Shown: positions 15,902 through 24,784 of the stretch, piece after piece
Numbering within the stretch: the stretch's first letter is position 1
Layout: every line of letters begins with the position of its first letter
Assembly: GCA_902765395.1 (NCBI GenBank)
Contig: CACWZP010000014.1
Span: forward strand, 1 to 64,000
Direction: 5' to 3'
DNA from: an uncultured Eubacteriales bacterium
GTDB lineage: Bacteria; Bacillota; Clostridia; Christensenellales; Aristaeellaceae
Length of the DNA: 64,000 nucleotides
Notes under the pieces: model-generated
Told to the model about the DNA's origin: nothing
What the model saw: the letters and a program-made list of their open reading frames with translations, nothing else
Databases searched by the model: none
Made by a program: the position numbers and the translations under genes

Positions 15902-16347
15902 TATATCTGCAAACGATGCTGCTTGATCTCGCCGGTGGCCAGCTCGTCGCAGCGGTTGTTGTAGGAATTGTCCGCGTGGCCCTTCACCTTGTGCCACTGG
16001 ATTCGATGCACGCAAGTGAATTCAAGGATTTCCTTCCAAAGATCCTGGTTTTCCACGGGCTTTTTGTCGCTCTTGACCCAGTTTTTTCGCTGCCAGTTGT
16101 CCAGCCAGTGCTTCTGGAAGGCGTTCACCAGATAGGCGCTGTCGGAATAGACCTCCACCTCGCAGGGCTCCTTCAGCCGCTTCAGCGCCTGGATCGGAGC
16201 CATCAGCTCCATGCGGTTGTTGGTGGTGTGCGCCTCATAGCCGGAGAGCTCCAGCTTCTTGTCTTTATACATCAGTATCGCGCCCCAGCCGCCCGGGCCG
16301 GGATTGCCGGAGCACGCGCCGTCGGTGTAGATGATGACTTGCTTCAA
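15901..16347 (-). CDS. rnhA: Ribonuclease HI
   Basis: The 148-residue enzyme cleaves RNA in RNA-DNA hybrids. The start matches the family (MKQVIIYTDGACSGNPGPGG). The DEDD catalytic residues are visible as Asp in YTDGAC, Glu in NRMELMAP, Asp in VYSDSAYL and Asp in NRCDELAT. The basic handle region WQRKNWVKSDKK is present as in E. coli RNase HI. It is the last gene of a long leftward run and its ATG overlaps the stop of the upstream lipoprotein gene by 4 bp. Confidence 0.96.
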   Translation of the reverse strand: MKQVIIYTDGACSGNPGPGGWGAILMYKDKKLELSGYEAHTTNNRMELMAPIQALKRLKEPCEVEVYSDSAYLVNAFQKHWLDNWQRKNWVKSDKKPVENQDLWKEILEFTCVHRIQWHKVKGHADNSYNNRCDELATGEIKQHRLQI

Positions 16348-17291
16348 TTCATATCCTCCGTGGATGCCGCCCGGGCAAAGGCGTCAAAAATCGCCTGTGC
16401 GTTGGCGGACTGCTGTTCAACATAGGTCTCGAAGCCCTCGCCCTCCCGGTGTGCCGAGAACACGTCCAGCCGCGCCACGGCGTAGCCAGCGGCTTCCAGC
16501 GCGTCCGTGAGCGCCTGTGGGGCCTGCTTTTCGATCAGAATCACCTTCGCGTCCGCGCTCTCCAGCCGCTCCAGGAGTTGACTCAATTCGTTGCCGTACA
16601 GCCCTTCGCCGCTCTCCCGGTCGATCCAGTCAGCGACCTCGAGACCGTAGTCGTTCACCGCGTAGATCATGGCCTCATTCATCAAAACGACCCTGCAGCC
16701 CGCGCAATCCGCCAGCAGCGCCCGGTTATCCGTCAGCAGCTGATCCAGTCGCGCGTCGGCGGTCTGCGCGTTCTGGATGTACCTCTGGGCGTAACCCGGG
16801 TCCAGCGACTGCATCGTCGCGGCCACGCTGTCGATGATCTCCTTCGCGCCGTCGATGGACATATAAAGGTGCGGATTAGCGCCGTCCAGGTGGCTCTCCG
16901 ATTCACCGTCAGCGGGCTTATCCTGGTTGTAAAGCTCCAGATTGTACAGCACCGCCGACACAGCCGGGCCGTTCTCCTCCAGGCTGAACAGTGCGCTTTC
17001 AAACCCCTCCAGCCCGTGCCCGCCGATGATGATGGCGTCCGCATTGGCCAGCATCGCCGCGTCCCAGTCGGAGATATGATAATCCCTCAGACACCCGTCC
17101 TGGGGCTGGGCCATCACGTGCAGCTCGGCGTCCGGTACGCCGTCCATCACGGCGTCCGTCAGCGCATAGACCGGCCAAAAGCTGGCGTAGACGGAAATAG
17201 ACTGGTTTTCCGGCTCGACAAGCCGTTTGCAGCCCGTCAAAGCCGTCAATATACACAAAATTAGCGTGACGATGGCGATTCTTCGCCGCAA
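16344..17291 (-). CDS. Metal ABC transporter substrate-binding lipoprotein (ZnuA/TroA-like)
   Basis: The 315-residue protein has a signal peptide ending in the lipobox LTALTGC and a TroA-type fold: ASFWPVYALTDAV, DYHISDWDAAMLANADAIIIGG, NPHLYMS and a C-terminal SANAQAIFDA helix. Likely metal ligands are His in DYH, His in NPH and Asp in LDVFS. The third usual His, in the segment before YGLEV, reads NEAMIYAV, so the site is altered. TTG at 17291 is preferred because AAGGAAG lies eight bases upstream; a GTG overlapping the miaA stop is possible. No permease or ATPase gene is nearby, so it is an orphan binding protein, probably for Zn or Mn. Confidence 0.8.
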   Translation of the reverse strand: MRRRIAIVTLILCILTALTGCKRLVEPENQSISVYASFWPVYALTDAVMDGVPDAELHVMAQPQDGCLRDYHISDWDAAMLANADAIIIGGHGLEGFESALFSLEENGPAVSAVLYNLELYNQDKPADGESESHLDGANPHLYMSIDGAKEIIDSVAATMQSLDPGYAQRYIQNAQTADARLDQLLTDNRALLADCAGCRVVLMNEAMIYAVNDYGLEVADWIDRESGEGLYGNELSQLLERLESADAKVILIEKQAPQALTDALEAAGYAVARLDVFSAHREGEGFETYVEQQSANAQAIFDAFARAASTEDMN

Positions 17292-17296
17292 GCCGG

Positions 17297-18250
17297 TCAC
17301 TTCCTTTTGATGCGCTCGTCGATGATTTCCTTCATTTGCAGGGCCAGCGCTTCCGCGCCCTGTCCCTGCGCGGGCAGCCAGATCACCCGTTCGTCCCGCC
17401 GGAACCAGGTCAGCTGGCGCTTGGCCAGGTTTCGGCTGGCCTTTTTCGTCAGGTACACGGCCTTGTCCATGGAACACTCGCCCCGCAGCGCGGCGGCGAT
17501 CTCCTTGTAGCCGATGGCCTGCATGGCCGTGGGATGCCGTTGCTCGTCGGCCATCAGATTGCGCACCTCGTCGACGAGCCCTGCCGCCAGCATGCCGTCT
17601 ACGCGCTCGTCGATGCGCGCGTAGAGCGCCTCCCGGGGCCAGTCCAGCGCGAAGATCACCGCGTCATGCTCCCCCTCCCGCTGCCTGTCCAGCCGGGTAT
17701 GCTCGGTCTGGGTCACGCCGGTCAGGCGATAGATCTCGATGGCCCGGGACACCCGCCGAACGTCGTTTTCGTGCAGCCTCGCGGCGCTTTCGGGGTCGAT
17801 TTCAAGCAGCATGTCGTGCAGCCGACGCTTGCCGTCCGGCTCCTGCGCCAGGGCCAGCAGTTCCTGGTGCATGGCCGCGTCGCTCGCCTGGGTGGAAAAG
17901 CTCATGGGCCGGGTCACGGCGTCGATGTACAGTCCTGTGCCGCCGCAGAGCACCGGAATGCGTCTGCGGGCCGTCACGTCCGCGATGCATGCCTTGGCGG
18001 CTTCCCGGTAGGCATCGGCGGAGAACTTCTCGCTTGGCGACACGCAGCCCAGCAGGTGGTGCGGCACGCCGCCCATCTCGTCCTTCGAGGGCATCGCGGA
18101 GAGCACATTCATGCCGGAATAGATCTGCATGGAATCCGCCGAGATCACCTCGCCGCCGATCAATTGACACAACGCTACGGCGCAGGCCGTCTTGCCGGAG
18201 GCCGTCGGCCCGGCGATCACCGGCAGCAGCGGTTTGCTCGTCATATCCAT
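17297..18250 (-). CDS. miaA: tRNA dimethylallyltransferase MiaA
   Basis: The 317-residue enzyme prenylates A37 of tRNAs reading UNN codons. The P-loop GPTASGKT sits at about residues 14-21, followed by ISADSMQIY, the GGTGLYIDA motif and the C-terminal QLTWFRRD motif. The start overlaps the mutL stop (TAATG). The miaB gene, which acts on the product base, lies in the same gene run. In many Firmicutes miaA follows mutS-mutL, as it does here. Confidence 0.97.
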   Translation of the reverse strand: MDMTSKPLLPVIAGPTASGKTACAVALCQLIGGEVISADSMQIYSGMNVLSAMPSKDEMGGVPHHLLGCVSPSEKFSADAYREAAKACIADVTARRRIPVLCGGTGLYIDAVTRPMSFSTQASDAAMHQELLALAQEPDGKRRLHDMLLEIDPESAARLHENDVRRVSRAIEIYRLTGVTQTEHTRLDRQREGEHDAVIFALDWPREALYARIDERVDGMLAAGLVDEVRNLMADEQRHPTAMQAIGYKEIAAALRGECSMDKAVYLTKKASRNLAKRQLTWFRRDERVIWLPAQGQGAEALALQMKEIIDERIKRK

Positions 18251-20259
18251 TATTGTATCCGCTTGAACATCTTTTCAAGCTCGCGGCGGCTGATGACCTT
18301 CATCACAGGCCGGCCGTGGGGACAGGTCGGCGGCGCGCCGGTCTCAAGCAGCTGGCGGATCAGCGATTCGATCTCGAATTCGCTCAACGGGTCGCCGCCC
18401 TTGATGGCCGCCTTGCAGGACATCTGGGCCACCTCCGCCCGGCGCAGGTCGATGGTGGCGTTCTTCAGGCGATACAGCGCGTTGATGGTGTCCATGAACG
18501 CGGGCTTCAGGTCGGCCCGACCCAGTATGAAGGGCACGGCGCGCACCTGGATGTCCTGCTCGCCGAAGGGCTCCACGTCGTAGCCGGAATCCTTGAGCAC
18601 GTCCATGTTGTCCTGGATCAGCGCCATTTCCCGGGATGTGACCCGGATCACCAGGGGCGTCAGCAGCTGCTGGGAGCCTCTCCCGGCATCCAGCTGGGCC
18701 ATGAACTTCTCGTAGTTCAGGCGCTCGTGGGCGGCGTGCTGGTCGATCATCACCAGGGAGTCGTCCGCTTCGATGAGTATGTAGGTCTTGAGCACCACGC
18801 CGATCACGCGATAATAGACGGGCTTGTCAAAGTTATTCTGTACCGACGTCGGTTTGTTATCGATGCTTTTATCTGCGACTTCGGTCTGTATTTCGGCGGC
18901 TTCGGGCTGCCTCACGGAATCCAGGCCGCCGATCGTATCCTCCCGCAGCGCTTTGCCGGTGGTCGGGCCGTATTTTTCCATCTCCCGGCGCATCACCTGT
19001 TGGAACACGTCCATCTGCACAGGCTTTTCCCGGACGACAGGCGCGGGCTTTGACGGTTCGACGGGGACTTCTTCCCGGGGCGGCACCGGAGGCGCTTCCG
19101 TGGGCGGAGCAGCGTCCTGTGCGGACGGCTCGGCCGGAGGCTCCATGGGCGGAGCAACCGACTTCGGCGGCTCCGGCGGAGCTTCCGTGGGCGGCGGCGG
19201 GACGATCTCCCGCACGGTGGCCACCCGCTCGATGGGCTTGGTCAGCGGGCGCTCCGGCCCCAGCTGCAGCACGTGCTCGCCCTCAAATGCCGTGGCCAGC
19301 AGCCGCTCGCAGGCCGTGCGCATGGCGATCTCGTCCTTGAAGCGCACCTCCAGCTTGTTGGGGTGGACGTTCACGTTCACGCTGGCGGGCGGAATGACCA
19401 GGTTCAGCGCACACATCGGGTACATACCGATGGTCACGCGGGTGCGGCAGACCTCCTCCAGCGCTCGGGTCATCATCGCGCAGCGCACGCTGCGGCCGTT
19501 GATGAAAAAGTGCTGGTGGGCCCGGGTGGACTTGGCCAGCTCCCCCACGCCGATCAGCCCGTACACGCGCACGCCGCCCTCGCAGGCGTCTACCTCCACC
19601 ATCTGCTCGGCGGTGGTCTTGCCGTAGACGGCGAAAACCGCGTGGCGCAGCTTGCCGTCGCCGAAGCTGTGGTAGACGTTTTGGCCGTTGTTGATGTAGC
19701 GCACGGCCACGCCGGGATTGCCCATGATCATCCGGGCCACGGCGTCGCCCACCAGGCCGCCCTCATAGCCGGGCTTCTTCAAAAACGCCTGGCGCACGGG
19801 CACGTTGTAGAACAGATCCTTCATCACGAAGGTGGTGCCCTCCGGACAGCCGGTCTCCTTCAAGCGCAGGTCCTTCCCGCCGTCGATATTGAGCCGTACG
19901 CCGGTATCCTGTCCCTTGGCGCGGGTGGTCATCTCCACATGGGCGACGGACGCGATGGAGGGCAGCGCCTCGCCGCGGAAGCCCAGCGTGCGGATGTCGT
20001 CCAGCTGGTCGGCGGTCTGCAGCTTGCTGGTGGCGTGGTTTTCAAATGCGAGGCGAACCTGCCCCGGCTCGATGCCGCAGCCGTTGTCCGTCACCCGCAG
20101 GTATTCGATGCCGCCACCCTTGATCTCCACCGTGACGGCGGTGGCCCCGGCGTCGATGGAATTCTCCATCAGCTCCTTTACCACGGAGCTGGGCCGCTCC
20201 ACCACCTCGCCGGCGGCGATGCGCCCCACCGTGGCCGCGTCCAGTATGCGAATGGGCAT
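18250..20259 (-). CDS. mutL: DNA mismatch repair endonuclease MutL
   Basis: The 669-residue protein has an N-terminal GHKL ATPase (KELMENSIDAGA, DNGCGI, GFRGEALPSI), a Pro/Glu-rich linker (about 350-430) with repeated PPTEAPPEPP-like units, and a C-terminal dimerisation domain with the endonuclease motif DQHAAHERLNYEKF, ACKAAI and CPHGRP. MutL here should therefore nick DNA itself, as expected in bacteria lacking MutH. It follows mutS by 50 bp and is coupled to miaA. Confidence 0.97.
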   Translation of the reverse strand: MPIRILDAATVGRIAAGEVVERPSSVVKELMENSIDAGATAVTVEIKGGGIEYLRVTDNGCGIEPGQVRLAFENHATSKLQTADQLDDIRTLGFRGEALPSIASVAHVEMTTRAKGQDTGVRLNIDGGKDLRLKETGCPEGTTFVMKDLFYNVPVRQAFLKKPGYEGGLVGDAVARMIMGNPGVAVRYINNGQNVYHSFGDGKLRHAVFAVYGKTTAEQMVEVDACEGGVRVYGLIGVGELAKSTRAHQHFFINGRSVRCAMMTRALEEVCRTRVTIGMYPMCALNLVIPPASVNVNVHPNKLEVRFKDEIAMRTACERLLATAFEGEHVLQLGPERPLTKPIERVATVREIVPPPPTEAPPEPPKSVAPPMEPPAEPSAQDAAPPTEAPPVPPREEVPVEPSKPAPVVREKPVQMDVFQQVMRREMEKYGPTTGKALREDTIGGLDSVRQPEAAEIQTEVADKSIDNKPTSVQNNFDKPVYYRVIGVVLKTYILIEADDSLVMIDQHAAHERLNYEKFMAQLDAGRGSQQLLTPLVIRVTSREMALIQDNMDVLKDSGYDVEPFGEQDIQVRAVPFILGRADLKPAFMDTINALYRLKNATIDLRRAEVAQMSCKAAIKGGDPLSEFEIESLIRQLLETGAPPTCPHGRPVMKVISRRELEKMFKRIQ

Positions 20260-20309
20260 GGTTTACCACCTCCCTGACCCTTGGTCAACCCCTCAAAAGG
20301 GATGAAATG

Positions 20310-22901
20310 TCATATCCTCTTGGCTTTTTCGTTCAGTTCAAACAGCTTGTTCAGCGCGTCGATGGGCGTCATGCTGACCACGTCCAGCGCGGCGATCTCC
20401 TGCACCAGCGACATGGGCGCGAAATCCAGCATGCCCAGCTGGCGATCCTGGGGCTTGGCGTGGTCGTCCAGTATGTTCTGGCCCAGGGTGCCCCGCATCT
20501 CCCCCTCCACCTCCAGCCGCGCCATGATCTGTCGCGCCCGGCCGATCAGCGATTTTGGCAGCCCGGCCAGCCGCGCCACGGACACGCCGTAGCTGCGATC
20601 CGCGCCGCCGCGCACGATCTTGCGCAGGAAGATCACGTCCTCGCCCTGCTCCTTGGCGGTGATTCGGAAATTCACCACGCCCGGCAGCTGGCCCTCCAGC
20701 TCGGAGAGCTCGTGATAATGGGTGGCGAACAGCGTGCGCGCGCCGCACTTTTCCCCTGCGATGTACTCCACTGCCGCCCAGGCGATGGACAGGCCGTCGA
20801 AGGTGGAAGTCCCCCGCCCCACCTCGTCCAGGATCAGGAGGCTTTGGGACGTGGCGAATTTCAGGATCGTGGCCATCTCGCTCATCTCCACCATGAAGGT
20901 GGACTGGCCGCCGTACAGGTCGTCTGACGCGCCGATGCGGGTGAAGATGCGGTCGGTGACGGCGATGTCCGCGGCCGTGGCGGGCACGAAGGAGCCCATG
21001 TGGGCCATCAGCACGATCAGCGCCACCTGGCGCATATAGGTGGACTTGCCCGCCATGTTCGGGCCGGTGATGATCATTACCCGCTCGTCCTGGGTGAGCG
21101 TGGTGTCGTTGGGCACGAACCGCTCCCGGCCGATGGATTCCTCCACCACGGGGTGGCGTCCGTTTTCGATGTGATAGCGGCCTTCCTCGTTGATGGAAGG
21201 GCGGGTGTAGCCGTATTCGGACGCGGCCTTTGCCAGCGCCAGCAGCACGTCCAGCGTCTTGAGGCCGCTCACCGTCCCCTGCAGCTCGTTCAGGTTTTCC
21301 TTCAGCATCTGGCGCAGCTCGCAGAACAGCGAATACTCCAGGCGCATGGCGTTCTCCTCCGCGCCCAGGATCTTGCTCTCCAGCGTCTTCAGCTCGTCGG
21401 TGATGAATCGCTCAGCGTTGGCCAGGGTCTGCTTGCGCACGTAGTCGTAGGGCACCTGGTCGTAGAAGGACTTGGTGACCTCAATGTAATAGCCGAACAC
21501 CCGGTTGTAGCCCACCTTCAGGTTCTTGATGCCGGTGCGCTCCCGCTCCCGGGCCTCCAGGCCAGCCAGGTATTCCTTGCCGTGGCTGCCGATCTGGCGC
21601 AGCTCGTCCAGCTCGGCGTTGTAGCCTTCGGCGATCATGCCGCCGTCGCGCACGGAAAGCGGCGCGTCCGGGGAGATGGCGCGGCGCAGCGTGTCGGTGA
21701 GCGCCGTCAGCGGGTCGAGCATGTCCAGCGTATCCGCGATCAGCGGCGCGGTGAAGGCCTTGGCGCAGTCCTTGATCAGCGGGATGGTCTCAAGCGTCGC
21801 CACCAGGGACAGGCAGTCCCGGGCGTTCACGGTGTCGTAGGCGATGCGGGACAGCAGGCGCTCCACGTCGTATACGCTGTCGAAGGCCTGACGCAGGCTG
21901 TCCGAGGTCATGGGATCCTCCAGCAGCTGCTGCACCGCGTCTAGGCGGCGCTCGATCTGCCTGGGCTCCTTCAGGGGCCGTTCGATCCAGGAACGCATCA
22001 GGCGGCTGCCCATCGCGGTGCGGGTCTTGTCCAGGATCCACAAGAGCGATCCCCGGCGGGTCTTGCCCCGCGCGGTCTCCACCAGCTCCAGGTTGCGCAG
22101 CGCGGCACGATCCAGCGCCATATAGCGCTCGGCCTCGTAGGACTTGGCGGTGAGTATGTGGGACAGGGCGTTTTTCTGGGTCTGTGTAAGATAGGACAGC
22201 AGCGCTCCGGCGGCGCTCACCGCCAGCCGCTGGCTCTCAAAGCCCAAGTCGGCCGGGGCCTTTCCGAAGTGGGCCTTCATCACCTTGGCGGCCACGGCGT
22301 AGCTGTAGCTCTCCGCATCCAGCGCCTCCGCCTTCGCGGCGCGCTCCGGTTCAAACTGGCTGAAGGCCTCCCGGTCGTTGACGATGATCTCGCTGGGGTC
22401 GAGCCTGGCCAGCTCGTCGGACAGGCTGGCCCGGGCGTCGGGGATCTGATAGAGATAAAACTCGCCGGTGGACACGTCGCAGAAGGCGCAGCCCGCCTGG
22501 TTCTTCTTCAGGCACAGCGAGGCGATGTAGTTGGCCTTGCGATCCTCGAGCATGTTGGTCTCGATCACGGTGCCGGGGGTGACCACGCGGATGACCTCCC
22601 GCTCAACGAGGCCCTTGGTGGTGGCCGGGTCGGTCATCTGCTCGCAGATGGCCACCTTGTAGCCCTTCTCGATCAGCTTTTGAAGATACGTGTCCACCGC
22701 GTGATAGGGCACGCCGCACATGGGCGCGCGCTCGGAAAGGCCGCAGTCCTTGCCCGTCAACGTCAGCTCCAGCTCCCGGGACACCAGCTTGGCGTCGTCG
22801 AAGAACATCTCGTAGAAGTCCCCCAGGCGGTAAAACAGTATGGTGCCGGGGTACTGCTCCTTGATGTTCAGGTATTGCTGCATCATGGGCGTGACGGGCA
22901 T
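20310..22901 (-). CDS. mutS: DNA mismatch repair protein MutS
   Basis: The 863-residue protein recognises mismatches. The N-terminal domain starts with the standard MMQQYLNIKEQYP and contains the mismatch-probing motif FYEMF at about 28-32. The ATPase has GPNMAGKSTYMRQ, the ST(F)DG segment GTSTFDGLSIAWA and the FATHYHEL motif. A short helix-turn-helix and DALNKLFEL end close the protein. It is a full-length MutS1 and is cotranscribed with mutL. Confidence 0.98.
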   Translation of the reverse strand: MPVTPMMQQYLNIKEQYPGTILFYRLGDFYEMFFDDAKLVSRELELTLTGKDCGLSERAPMCGVPYHAVDTYLQKLIEKGYKVAICEQMTDPATTKGLVEREVIRVVTPGTVIETNMLEDRKANYIASLCLKKNQAGCAFCDVSTGEFYLYQIPDARASLSDELARLDPSEIIVNDREAFSQFEPERAAKAEALDAESYSYAVAAKVMKAHFGKAPADLGFESQRLAVSAAGALLSYLTQTQKNALSHILTAKSYEAERYMALDRAALRNLELVETARGKTRRGSLLWILDKTRTAMGSRLMRSWIERPLKEPRQIERRLDAVQQLLEDPMTSDSLRQAFDSVYDVERLLSRIAYDTVNARDCLSLVATLETIPLIKDCAKAFTAPLIADTLDMLDPLTALTDTLRRAISPDAPLSVRDGGMIAEGYNAELDELRQIGSHGKEYLAGLEARERERTGIKNLKVGYNRVFGYYIEVTKSFYDQVPYDYVRKQTLANAERFITDELKTLESKILGAEENAMRLEYSLFCELRQMLKENLNELQGTVSGLKTLDVLLALAKAASEYGYTRPSINEEGRYHIENGRHPVVEESIGRERFVPNDTTLTQDERVMIITGPNMAGKSTYMRQVALIVLMAHMGSFVPATAADIAVTDRIFTRIGASDDLYGGQSTFMVEMSEMATILKFATSQSLLILDEVGRGTSTFDGLSIAWAAVEYIAGEKCGARTLFATHYHELSELEGQLPGVVNFRITAKEQGEDVIFLRKIVRGGADRSYGVSVARLAGLPKSLIGRARQIMARLEVEGEMRGTLGQNILDDHAKPQDRQLGMLDFAPMSLVQEIAALDVVSMTPIDALNKLFELNEKAKRI

Positions 22902-22978
22902 TGGAAATCACCTCGTTTGTGTTGCGTATGGTTTTGGACGGGCCGCGCACGGCAGCCCACAGTGAAAGTCAAATTCGA

Positions 22979-23377
22979 TCAATGGCAGCCGGAGCAGGTG
23001 GCGCAGCTGCCTGTGCAGCCGCCGGCAGGCTCTTCCATGTTTCCGGTGACGATGAACTGCAGCACCTGGTTGATCTGGCCGATCAGACCGTTGAACTCGT
23101 CCCGCGCGGCGTTCAGGGCCACGATGTCGTCCATCATCTGCAGCCGCTGCTGGGCCTCGTCCATCTCGTCGGAGAGGCGCTTGAGCACCGCCGGGTCGGG
23201 ATTCTCGCCCTGCACCATGGCCTGCAGCTCCGTGCGCTTTTCCAGATACTCACTCATCGCGGCGGCGGCCTGCTCGTTCTTCATGGCCCTGTCCTCCGCT
23301 TCCTTCACCCGCTGATAGGCCTCGCTCTCCAGCAGCGCCTGGCCCAGTTCCCGGGTCTTTTCAAACACCTTGTCCAT
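22979..23377 (-). CDS. YlbF/YmcA-family protein with C-terminal Cys cluster
   Basis: The 132-residue, largely helical protein matches the YlbF/YmcA (Ric) family: MDKVFEKTRELGQALLES, and NQVLQFIVTG near the end. The tail GGCTGSCATCSGCH carries four cysteines. In Bacillus the RicA-RicF-RicT complex binds Fe-S clusters and helps RNase Y mature mRNAs. The Cys tail here could do the same. It lies 2 bp after miaB, a neighbour pairing seen in other clostridia. Confidence 0.88.
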   Translation of the reverse strand: MDKVFEKTRELGQALLESEAYQRVKEAEDRAMKNEQAAAAMSEYLEKRTELQAMVQGENPDPAVLKRLSDEMDEAQQRLQMMDDIVALNAARDEFNGLIGQINQVLQFIVTGNMEEPAGGCTGSCATCSGCH

Positions 23378-23379
23378 TG

Positions 23380-24780
23380 CTATTCCTCCGTCATGATCTG
23401 TCTGCCGCGCAGGGTGTTGCGCCCGGCGGACGTGATTTCAACCTCAACAAACTTCCCGATCAGGCTGGCGTCGCCGGGGAAGTTCACCATGTGGCCCCGG
23501 GGCGTCTTGCCGCCCACGGCGCCCGCGTTCCGGGTGGAGACGGCCTCCACCAGCACGGTTTCCCGCTCCCCCACCTGCTGCTGAAGCACCTCCAGTGAGA
23601 TGGCCTGCTGCAGGTCGATCAGCCGCTGGATGCGCTCGCTCTTCACCTCATAGGGCGTGTCGTCCGGATAGGACGCGGCGCGGGTGCCGGTGCGGGGCGA
23701 GTAGATGAAGGTGTAGGCCGCGTCAAAGCGCACCTGGCGCACCAGGCTCATGGTCTCCTCGAACTGCGCGAGCGTCTCTCCCGGGAATCCCACGATGATG
23801 TCGCTGGTCAGGCCGATATCCGGCTTGACCGCGCGCAGCTTCCCGACCAGTTCAAGATAGTGTTCCCGGTTGTAGCTGCGGTTCATGCGCTTGAGCACCT
23901 CGTCGCTGCCGGCCTGCACGGGCAGGTGCAGCTGTGGCATCAGGTGGGAAAGCTCCCCGAAGGCGTGGATCAGCTCGTCCGACAGGTCCTTGGGGTGGCT
24001 GGTCATGAAGCGGATGCGCGGGATGCCCAGTTTGTCGATGCGATACAGCAGCTCGGCAAACTCCGCCCCGCCGCCGCGATAGGAATTGACGTTCTGTCCC
24101 AGCAGCATGATCTCCTGCGCGCCCTCGTCCTGCAGCCGCACGCACTCGGCGATCACGGCCTCCGGCGTCCGGGAACGCTCCCGCCCGCGCACATAGGGCA
24201 CGATGCAGTAGGTGCAGAAGTTGTCGCAGCCGTACATGATGTTCACGAAGGCGTTGAAGTGGTTGCGGCGCCGCTCGGGCATGCCCTCCACCACCTCGCC
24301 GTCGATGTCCATGACCTCCACCACGGGCCGCTTCTCCGTCAGCACGCGATAGACGTACTCCGGCAGCTTGTACAGGTTGTGGGTGCCGTAGACCAGGTCG
24401 ATGAATGGATAGCGCTTCTTCATCATGGCCGCCATGCCCTTTTCCTGGGTCATGCAGCCGCCCACGCAGATCATCAGCTCCGGCTTGTCCTTTTTCAGCT
24501 CCTTCAGCCAGATGACGTTGCCCAGGGCCTTGTTTTCGGCGTTTTCCCGCACGCAGCAGGTGTTATAGAGTATCAAGTCGGCGTTTTCGCGCACGGGCTC
24601 GGCAGCCATGCCCATTTCGCTGAGCATGCCGGCGATGGACTCGGAGTCCCGCTCGTTCATCTGGCAGCCCATGGACACGATGTGATAGCTCTGCGGGCGA
24701 ATGTCCATCGCCTTCACCAGCTTCATGAACTCCCGCTGGCGCAGCATCTCCTGTTCGGAGACGATCGGCCTTTCCTTCAT
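23380..24780 (-). CDS. miaB: tRNA-2-methylthio-N6-dimethylallyladenosine synthase MiaB
   Basis: The 466-residue radical SAM methylthiotransferase modifies ms2i6A37. Three N-terminal cysteines hold an auxiliary cluster (MGCQMNERD, NTCCVREN, CVGGCMTQ). The radical SAM motif is CDNFCTYC (about residue 190) and a TRAM domain closes the protein (VGERETVLVEAVS). A leader of about 30 residues precedes the UPF0004 domain, as in other clostridial MiaB. It uses the product of MiaA, encoded in the same run. Confidence 0.97.
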   Translation of the reverse strand: MKERPIVSEQEMLRQREFMKLVKAMDIRPQSYHIVSMGCQMNERDSESIAGMLSEMGMAAEPVRENADLILYNTCCVRENAENKALGNVIWLKELKKDKPELMICVGGCMTQEKGMAAMMKKRYPFIDLVYGTHNLYKLPEYVYRVLTEKRPVVEVMDIDGEVVEGMPERRRNHFNAFVNIMYGCDNFCTYCIVPYVRGRERSRTPEAVIAECVRLQDEGAQEIMLLGQNVNSYRGGGAEFAELLYRIDKLGIPRIRFMTSHPKDLSDELIHAFGELSHLMPQLHLPVQAGSDEVLKRMNRSYNREHYLELVGKLRAVKPDIGLTSDIIVGFPGETLAQFEETMSLVRQVRFDAAYTFIYSPRTGTRAASYPDDTPYEVKSERIQRLIDLQQAISLEVLQQQVGERETVLVEAVSTRNAGAVGGKTPRGHMVNFPGDASLIGKFVEVEITSAGRNTLRGRQIMTEE

Positions 24781-24784
24781 AGGT

